Shown piece by piece: positions 56,001 through 64,000 of a stretch of 64,000 bases of DNA (positions within the stretch are counted from its first letter, which is position 1; every line of letters begins with the position of its first letter). The notes beneath the pieces were generated by a model. It was not told the origin of the DNA. It ran no database searches and saw only the letters and a program-made list of their open reading frames with translations. The DNA is from Pezizomycotina sp. ARF18. Taxonomy: Eukaryota; Ascomycota. Where the stretch lies: positions 62,001 through 126,000 of the forward strand of contig AZLU01000064.1 of assembly GCA_002224055.1 (NCBI GenBank), in the 5' to 3' direction. Both the position numbers and the translations under genes were made by a program.

Positions 56001-59000
56001 TATTTTAAGCGCGTATACGCTCGTCGCAGGGTTACTAGACCAACTGCAGCGGCATATTCAAAGCCTCGTGTAGATGATTATTATTATTTATTATTTATTT
56101 AATTTAATTTTTCTTTTTTGTCCACGTGGGAAATATATAAAATATCTCAGCTATTCTTATTTAATCCTTTCATCAACCTCAATTGAACCTAGTATCAGTT
56201 CCCTGGCTCGTTACGTCCTCTAGCAACATCCCTCAAATACGTCCCTAACCACGTAGTGATACGATGCTGCTAGGGCTCGCGTCTCAACACTATTGAAAAC
56301 AATTCTAGGGATATGATATAATCACATATAGACACATTACAGCAACAATATGCCGGTCTGGGAACAAATCTGTGCTTGGAGAAACATACGGTATCTACAG
56401 AAAAGGAAGCACCTAGCTTTTCAATATATAATCACAAAGACGTCCAGGAGCTTCACGTAGAATCAAAGATGTTCTAAAATTATACGAATAATCACAGCAT
56501 TCGTTGGTGCCTCTGGCAGCAAATAATGGCGAGGACACCGATGATAAATTACAGGATGAGAAAGCACTTTATAGAGTGCTAATAGACTTAAACACGTTCT
56601 CACACAGATTTCATAAACCAGGTTGCGGGGCGTAGAGGAGCTTGTCGCATCTATGGATCCTTAAGGCACGAGCCGCAGAAGGTGCCTCAATCACGAGCAT
56701 GCACAATAATGTGTCCGCTACCTGGCAGCAATAAGACGCATGCCCCATATCCTCGCACGGCCGCTACAAACCGGGATAAAGATATACTTCGGTGAAGGCT
56801 CTATCGAGTATTGCGACGCAGCGAAGATATTCATTTCGACGTATTTGGTTGTCCGAAGGTCCGCTGGCCATAATCTAGTCTCCAAGGCATCAAAAAACCG
56901 ACATATATCCAACACCTGCAAAGAAGTATCATCTCATAAACAGGAAAATGGATTGCGAATATCAAGGCATAGGTGAAAGGAAATACGGAACAGCACTACT
57001 GAAGAGGATATTATTGCCGCTCAAGCTACGAAGTGCCATAACCTTTCATCTGGATGCTTCGGCAATCCGTTTATTTCTCGAAATGCAGAAATTATAAACT
57101 TCTAAATATGAATGAAAGATATGCTCGATTAATCTTGGAAACGTCCACTGGGATATCATTGGTCATGCACGCAAGACAGATATTAGAGCACTCATTAGGA
57201 GAAAGCGAGAGACAATGCGAATTGCCATAGCTTACATCGAAAGCAGCGTTTGAGCTTTGCGTATAATGAACGACCAACGAGGAGAACATAAGTATTACAT
57301 TAACCAGACTGATCCACTACTCGATGAGCAAATGCGGAAAAACAGACATACCGATGCAGCCTATAAACGTAGTATTTGCAGGCTGCGATGCTCCGGGAGG
57401 GATAGAGTTGTTTACTTCAATGAGTATGAAGAGTCATATCAACGGTTTCGCTTCCGACAACCGAGTCGGAATATACCTACACGATGGATACCATTAAAGG
57501 AGTTATTTGGCTACAAAACGTCACGCACAATATTGCGACGCTCTCATAACAATGGGCCAAGCAAAGGACCTTATATATAACGGCTCCCAAGGGGCATTTG
57601 TTTTAGACGGAAGCCTTCGTTGCTATAGTCGAATAAAAATATTAAATGGTCCGGCTATCTCTATTTAAACGTTCTTTATCTAAAGAAGTTTACGAAATTC
57701 TCGGACACAGAAGTTTCGCGCCGGAAGACTATGATAAATTCCTTACCTAGATAAGAATCATGGGTGCTGAGAAGCATTATCTCCATAGGCAATGATTGAT
57801 CCAGGAAAGCAGCGACGCGGGTCATAGTCGAGAAAACACCCTCTACTCGTCGCGTGGTACATAGTATAATCTCTCCAACTAAATCAAGTTTAAGGCACCA
57901 TTTCGATAATTGCTGTACAGATGATATTTGCCGCAACTAACCCTGGCCGAACATCTATCATACGCATTGAGAGCGCTTAAGAAAGTAAATACGCAAAATG
58001 CCGGGTGGATGCAAGCACTACTGATGTACTTCTCCTGTACCAAAGCCTGCCATGTGTAGAGGCCCGATAACCCACCTTAAACCCGGTCCAGTTGCTCACC
58101 ATATGCCATAGTGATTTTATCCTGTACAACTAAACCAACTACATTCAATATGGCTACGCATTTCGAGAGTGCTTTTGTGGACTAGCAGTTCGCAAACGGC
58201 GCGGCAGTTCGCTTATATAGAAACCCCAGCGATGCCCATCACTCCGGGGCTAAAGGAAACATGATAAATTACGCGCCTCGTGATGCAATATACAGCAAAG
58301 CCTTGGGAATTTACTTGGAAATTCCGAGCGCTGCTGGATAATTACTTAAGTAGAGCGTCTATCTTCAATGCCACCAATGCCTATTTGGGATACTTCCTTC
58401 GACATTCAGTCCCTTACATCAATCCTAACTTTCCCCTAATTAAGCTAGAGCTATTGTCGTTCTACACTCGATATAAGGATCAAGTCGCGCGACGATAGCA
58501 TACGAAATGCTGTTATATGAAATGTAAGAGCCGTTCGAAAATTGAATGATTGACAAAAAAAGGGCACTTCACATAAGCGTTATGTTGCTGGATTCTTCTC
58601 GCCCTATAGCGCCCAATTACGCATTGTAGTGAAATCTAGCAGGCTAAATGCTCGGATCAGAAAGAAGTCCAACATAAACATAGCATTGCGGCCACTTCCG
58701 TAAGACGTCGGAAATCTCGACTGGATAGCTATCTTACTTTGCGACTTGCCGTGCGATAGTATATTAAGTCTAACGCAATCCGACTGATAACTCGTAGGAA
58801 AACGATAGCGTCTCTACGAACGTTACATAAACAAAGAACAAAGAATGTATGTGGGTAGCGGTTTGTATCAAATATGATTTCAAAAATTAGACACGCGTCT
58901 TATCTTAAGCTCCCGATGTTTCCATTTAAACCAAGCGCAGTAAATAAGGATAAGAAGTAGACCCAATCGCTATAGAATCTAGCCTACCGGTTGATAGTGA

Positions 59001-60924
59001 TTGGGAACCAATAATATACATTCGGTGTAAAATAACTTCAAGTGTGCACGGATTCCCACCTGTATATACCATTAACTTGGCCATTCGAAGACTACAAATA
59101 AGAGTTGGACTTCTCAATATAAACAATATCTACTACACCCGCGTCTAAGAACTCCATATATCTGATACTTCGTCAATCAGCGAATGCCTTACTTCCGGGC
59201 CATACGCGAATTAAAGACGTACAACTCATAGAAGGCCACCATCCTCGGAACCTGAACTCGGTTATAGTTACGAAGTTGTGGACAGTGACTAACTTATATT
59301 GAGCAGCCTATGACCTCTTAAAGACCATAGATAATGCCCTTTTCTATGATTTTGAATGCTCCTTAGCTATGGATAGATTAACGATTAGGTTTCGCGATGC
59401 AGCAGTCATATCTGGAAGAACCGAGCCGGAAATATTCAATACCATACGAAACAACGCCATTGTCCGTCAGCAAAAGGCGCAGGCTCCGACCCGTTATAGA
59501 GTTCAATGTTGGGCTAAGTTGCGACATTTATGTGGAATGTCACAGGAAGAGTCTAACTAACCTTGCACCCCTCCTATGTCAAAGAGATACCCCACCGGCC
59601 GATACTTGTAGCGCAGTTTCTCAGAAGTGTAGGGTTCCGCTATCCAAAATATACAAAAGAAAATCCCAGATCTCCAAACTGTTCACGTATACGACTTGAT
59701 CTGGAACGTCGGAAAAAAGATGGTAGCCGGATGACAGGAGTATTTCAGGGAGCGTAAAACCGAGCGCGGAGTGACCGTTGATACATGTTATATTGCCTAT
59801 AGCTATCGGAAAAGAAACACTTTGGAACAACAACGAGCAGTCTATAGCCTCAAAGACACAATACGCGTTGATGTCCCGGATGATAGGACATGTTTAATCC
59901 GAGTGACAACTAATAGCCAATCTGTATTCGGCCGTTCGCTGGGAATGTACCGTACCCTTATATAAGCTAATGTCTCAATCAGCTAGGACTCCCTCATAGT
60001 CTAAGCCAGAGATGATCAGAAATGGAAACAGAAGGCCTACTATAAAGGAGAAGTTAACCACCTAAACTAAAAAACTATAAAGGGTTTTGAACGGGAGATG
60101 AGTATCGGGAGATACAGTCTCCATGTTAAGTATCACTCCTGTTTATTGCCCGGGCTGTCGAGAGGGTACCACGATACATACAAGGACGCGCGAGCTGCGT
60201 TAAAGAAACGTACCGGATGCCAGACTTTCCAGACTTCCCCTACCAACTCGAAATTCACGGTTCTACTCTGCTTGTTTTACGCAGCCGTCAAAGGGATCCA
60301 GATATAGGAAGTTGGTAATCTAGAAGGAAATTGGTTCACCGGAGATAGAGCTAGCCTTTAATATAAATATCCAGTCGAAAGATAATTCGTAGTCCGCCCC
60401 CGGTGTGAATTGCTATTGATGTGCCTGTTTCCATCAGTCTAAACTCTGAACATAACTCTAAAGCAAACATAGACCACTGATACTTGAGTGCGACGTTATC
60501 TAATCTCTCGTATCATAGACGGTGGAAATCTCTTCTGGCATACCGCATGGCATACTGCAATAGTAGTCATCTATCAATGAAGCAACATCGGTGCTTTTGG
60601 GATACGAGGTGGAAGAGAACGGAATAACTTCGCAACTAATTATCCTTCCTAATATTTGATTTTGATATATATCGGACTTCAAAGTCGTCTGAAAAACGAA
60701 CTATTTGTCTCGATCTAATCCTCCGGAAGGGCCATCCACCATCCGTAGGAGCTAGAAACTCAACAATGGCACCGTGTCGAGGTGTACTGCAGCAATCAAC
60801 CTTTTTCCGGGTATACTTGTACTTCTGCATGGAAACATTCGATTTCTTCAGGCTGCTAGCTTTTGGTTTTTGTCTAATAGCTTATAAAAATATATAAGAT
60901 CTTTCTTTTATTCTTAAGTTGCTT

Positions 60925-60964
<40 letters not shown>

Positions 60965-62640
60965 TATATATGTACTTAAGTGATTTTATTCCTTACATAA
61001 GTGCTTAAAAAAATCAATTTAAACGCAACAGCAGTCTTCCAGCTTGAGTTCGAACTAAAGGAGTGGCCAACAGCTTCTCGCACTTGATCTGTCCTCAGGA
61101 GCGCGCAGAAATGGCGTTGCCCGCGAATCTAGCGTCGACTTCGTGCATCTCAGCGGGGCTCACCGCTTTCGCAAATGTCGACTTTGAATAATGCTCTACT
61201 TCAGATCCTCCACCTGCCAATCTCCAATAGGCCACTCAGTAGCCTTCCTAGATAACATGATCTCATACCCATCCTGTAAGCTTTCGGAAAGAATTCTCGA
61301 TCTTGAGCAGTTGAAGGCTATTTGGACCCAGTCGAAGGTTATTTGGACCCAGCCGACATTTGTGTATATAAGCGATTCATCATTGACCTGGTTCGAAAGG
61401 AAGATAGCTGTTCTTGGCTTATAATTGAAACGCGATAGCGCATTCTTTTCGAATTGTGTTACGGTAATACAATATAATCAGACCCGTTACAGCGTTCCGG
61501 AAATTGCAAACCGCTAGTAGGTGCTCCTCCGTGAGATCTCGAGGAGTTTTAAGAGGGTTTCTGTCAAGAAGTATGTTAGCAAGTCCTCGTCCGTCGTCCC
61601 ATCGAGTCTGATTAGATTCTAACCTTGAAATATCGGCTGCTCGAATCATAGTCCTAGAGTCAAAGAGCCGGCGTAGATTGAAAATAACTTCCTCCGCAGA
61701 GACTGTTCGGTTAGAGGTGAAAGGATAGAGCGAGAAGGAAAGTACTGCAATGGCGTCGGTGTGGTGTTCAGGGAGCGTCGGGGGCCAAAGACTTCAATAT
61801 GACCAGCTAGTGTTCAAGTGGAGTTAATGTTTAGACTGTGGATAGTCCTAAATGACAACTAGCAATCACTTAAGTAAGCTTGTATTCGAATGATATTGAT
61901 ATATATAATAGTCATCGTAGTCGTTTTTTATAGTGCTTATTCAAGTGTGTCAACTAGACAGAATAAGTACACTAAGTATAGGTATGAAGACGCAGCTAAA
62001 GAGTGTAGCTTTATGGTTATCTGAAGATGAACTCAAATACGTACATTTTCTATAGGGTATATCTGTTTGAAGTGTGATACAGTAGTATATACATCGGCGT
62101 GGAGCTCAAAGTAATTGGCAAGGTTCAAATCATTACAAGAAGATCATGATTGTTATACCACACACTAAAAGGCCGGATATTGGCTCCAAAGGGTCAAGAT
62201 GAGGCATGAAGGAAATCTTAATATATCATTATTGCGAAAGTTTGCTATTACGATGTCTGCGAAAACGTAAAATCTTGAAGCAATACTAGAGATCACGGAA
62301 CCTAATATGCTAATTAGACAGCCAAAAGTAGAACGTTAGCCCTAAATTTTACAATCTATATGATATGACCTAGTAATCATATTGGCAGTTCTGAAAAAAA
62401 AAAAAAAAAAATCCAAGGTAAATAAATGCAAGCGTACTACTAGGTAATTATACGTAGCGGGAGAGTTAGCATTGACATGAGCTTAAATCGTATATGTATC
62501 CTTGAGGGGACAGGCGTCCGGCTTATGGTCTTTTCTTTCTGACCTTTAGCAGCAATACGTTTCCGCGCTATAGTGACGTCTTCCATCGGACCCTTAGACT
62601 AAGACCCCGTTTATCAAATGCAGGTGGGTTTGAAATATTT
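56001..62640. other. Gene-free 6.6-kb block with scattered plus-strand open stretches
   Basis: Like the block at 30-33 kb, most of this sequence has few long homopolymers, frequent CG, and no gene I can recognise. Open stretches on the plus strand (56740-56976, 57257-57580 with 107 codons, 58280-58498, 59369-59757, 60098-60307) have protein-like composition but no known motif and frequent stops between them. One old, decayed gene or repeat is possible. T37 lies at 60927-60963 and A14 near 62396-62410. Confidence 0.4.
60927..60963. repeat. Poly-T tract of 37 bases
   Basis: Longest homopolymer in the window, followed by GTATATATGTAC. Confidence 0.85.
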
Positions 62641-63347
62641 GTTGAGAAAACGGATCTTTTGGGGGTCTCGGGGGGTTCGGTTCCGGCGGCCGTCTCTCCC
62701 CTTGTTTCTATATCAGCAGACCCACATAACGGCTACAAGGGGGAGGAGAAACGTTCCCTAGGGGCCCTTCTCCATTCTCAAAGACCGTTGAGGCAGGCAG
62801 CCTCTGAGGCCAGATAGTTCCATTGCAAAAGAAGCACGGTGAAGATATTTCGTAAGTTTTCTAAGATAACAGTCTTCTTATTCTATCCCATAGTCGTATT
62901 GATAAACAAAAAGTTCCCGGTGGAGTTTCCTGTTATTTCCTTTTTTTTTCCTATTGCCTTCCCAAAAGCCGCCAACACAACCCTAGACGGGAGCCAACAA
63001 GTTCGGTCCAGACTCAGGGTCCCCCGATCTCGCTTGACAATTGGATTGTTGGCCTCTTACTGCAATCTTTCTGTTGTTAAAATATCTCACCGCTTCTTTG
63101 TTCCTTCTTTCTTGCATTATATACACCGTTATCCTCTTTCGCGACATGATTTAGGCGCTTACTTGGCTTAGGGTCCTTTTCCGGCGTCGTCGTTTTTGGT
63201 CAGCTGTTCACCGTTCTATCAGCCTCTTTATTTGTACAAGCGCTGTAGTACTTTTTCGAATTTGCGACATAGAGAAAGACCTTGGATGTAGGAAAGAGAG
63301 GACAAGACTATCTTCGATCTGATTACTGAGAGGAAGAGATAGGAGAT

Positions 63348-63386
<39 letters not shown>

Positions 63387-63510
63387 AATTTATCCGGTGG
63401 TTAGCATTTGCTTGGTCCCTTTAATAAGTGTTTTTTACGAAATTTACACATCTCCAAAAAAAAACTCTCCCAGAATTCTCAAACGACCCTTTCCGCCGGG
63501 ACCACTTTTG
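62641..63510. other. Promoter and leader region of the SPO7-like gene
   Basis: No gene recognised in 62641-63180 (a 110-codon open stretch at 62839-63171 shows no motif). T31 at 63351-63381 lies about 150 bases before the start codon. Confidence 0.45.
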
Positions 63511-63531
63511 ATGGGACGAGGGTCACGATGA
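63511..63531 (+). promoter_or_regulatory. uORF MGRGSR overlapping the SPO7 start
   Basis: ATG at 63511, five further codons, and TGA at 63529-63531. The stop overlaps the main ATG (63528-63530) as ATGA. Such overlap suits termination-reinitiation and would lower translation of the main frame. Confidence 0.55.
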
Positions 63532-64000
63532 CGGCGACACCCGAACAGAAAACGACTCTATCTCCACGGTCCCATCGTACCCGCTCCTCCTCATCCTCCG
63601 CTTCTGCTGCTGCTGCTGCTGCCGCCGCCGCCGCTTCCTTGTCCTCCTCTGGCAGCTCTCCCACGCCTCCGACTCGTCCCTCTCCAGCATCAGCAATAGA
63701 CCAGCTCATCAAAGGCCACCCTGACCCAACCTCCCAAACAGCGCAGAATGCCTCGGCGCAGGTCCAGCAACCGTCGATAACGACAACAGGTGCTACTCCC
63801 CCGCCTTCACCACCGTCCGCTACCTCCCAACAACAACCTCCATCCTCTGCCACAGCCAGCCACGCACCGGGCACGGCTCCGGCCCCTCCAAAAACCCGCT
63901 CGAAACGCACCCCACATCCCGCCGACGATTTACCTGAACCTCCTGATCCTCGAAGCCTCCCTGCGCTCGCAGTACCTGAAACTACTCCTCCGCAAGAGAA
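63528..64000 (+). CDS. SPO7: Nem1-Spo7 phosphatase regulatory subunit (Spo7-like), 5' part
   Basis: Regulatory subunit of the ER/nuclear-envelope phosphatase that activates lipin (Pah1) and so controls phospholipid synthesis and nuclear shape. The ATG at 63528 opens a Ser/Ala/Pro/Gln-rich N-terminus with a run of ten Ala codons (MTATPEQKTTLSPRSHRTRS, then SIDQ-like and PPSPPS stretches), unstructured as in other fungal Spo7 proteins. The conserved block PPTIYLNLLILEASLRSQYL, followed by KLLLRKR, appears from about 63919 in the +1 frame relative to the start, implying one frame change between 63530 and 63919. This NLLILEASLR motif directly precedes the two Spo7 membrane helices, which lie beyond the window. 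The start frame also stays open to the edge but turns into Pro-rich sequence without the motif, so I prefer the shifted reading. No intron signal seen in between. Confidence 0.7.
   Translation, partial: MTATPEQKTTLSPRSHRTRSSSSSASAAAAAAAAAASLSSSGSSPTPPTRPSPASAIDQLIKGHPDPTSQTAQNASAQVQQPSITTTGATPPPSPPSATSQQQPPSSATASHAPGTAPAPPKTRSKRTPHPADDLPEPPDPRSLPALAVPETTPPQE

Noticed and set aside
1-64000. CRISPR arrays, rRNA genes, bacterial-type operons
   Set aside because: None seen; introns, a Pol III tRNA terminator and the fungal gene set show eukaryotic nuclear DNA.

Overview
The window looks like nuclear DNA of a filamentous ascomycete (Pezizomycotina). The evidence is the gene set: a HET-C2-type glycolipid transfer protein, an APSES-ankyrin MBF factor, an rvt-type reverse-transcriptase-related gene, a Spo71/Mug56-like PH protein and a fungal multi-pass membrane protein of a recurrent ascomycete family. 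Genes are intron-poor to moderately intron-rich, with short GT-AG introns, lie on both strands, and are separated by AT-rich spacers full of long poly-A/poly-T runs. Species or order cannot be fixed from the sequence alone.

Most protein genes are recognisable only by following the protein across two or more reading frames. Conserved motifs continue in a new frame after what look like single-base losses, often in short homopolymers (e.g. the IMP2 Ser-Met-Tyr-Pro motif). Because essential single-copy genes are hit as often as the rest, I read this mainly as uncorrected indel error in a long-read assembly, not as mass pseudogenisation. CDS coordinates below are therefore outer bounds.

Layout. 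1-9.8 kb: SPB4 (-, cut by the window edge), IMP2 (+), SPO71-like PH protein (-), HET-C2/GLTP (+), GNAT acetyltransferase (+). 11.4-18 kb: MBP1-like cell-cycle factor (+) and an RBM26/27-Rmn1-like RNA-binding protein (-). 19-23 kb: a RING-finger membrane protein (+) and a dual-specificity-phosphatase-like protein (-). 26-28.8 kb: rvt gene (+). 29.7 kb: a tRNA-His(GUG) gene with two inserts. 30-33 kb: no genes seen. 35-41.3 kb: small single-pass protein (+), TatD/Scn1-like nuclease (-), fungal multi-pass membrane protein (-). 41.3-51.9 kb: gene-poor, with one small membrane protein (-), a foldback inverted repeat and a local duplication. 51.9-53.8 kb: CLD1-like lipase (-). 53.8-63.5 kb: no convincing gene. 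63.5-64 kb: 5' part of a probable SPO7 (+), behind a uORF whose stop overlaps its start.

The genes do not form a pathway; it is an ordinary housekeeping neighbourhood. Lipid and membrane functions recur (glycolipid transfer, cardiolipin deacylation, Nem1-Spo7 regulation, PH-domain sporulation protein), probably by chance. The two items most worth a second look are the tRNA-His gene, whose folded 72-nt body is interrupted at both 31/32 and 37/38, the first insert having spliceosomal-type ends and a branch-like motif, and the rvt gene.
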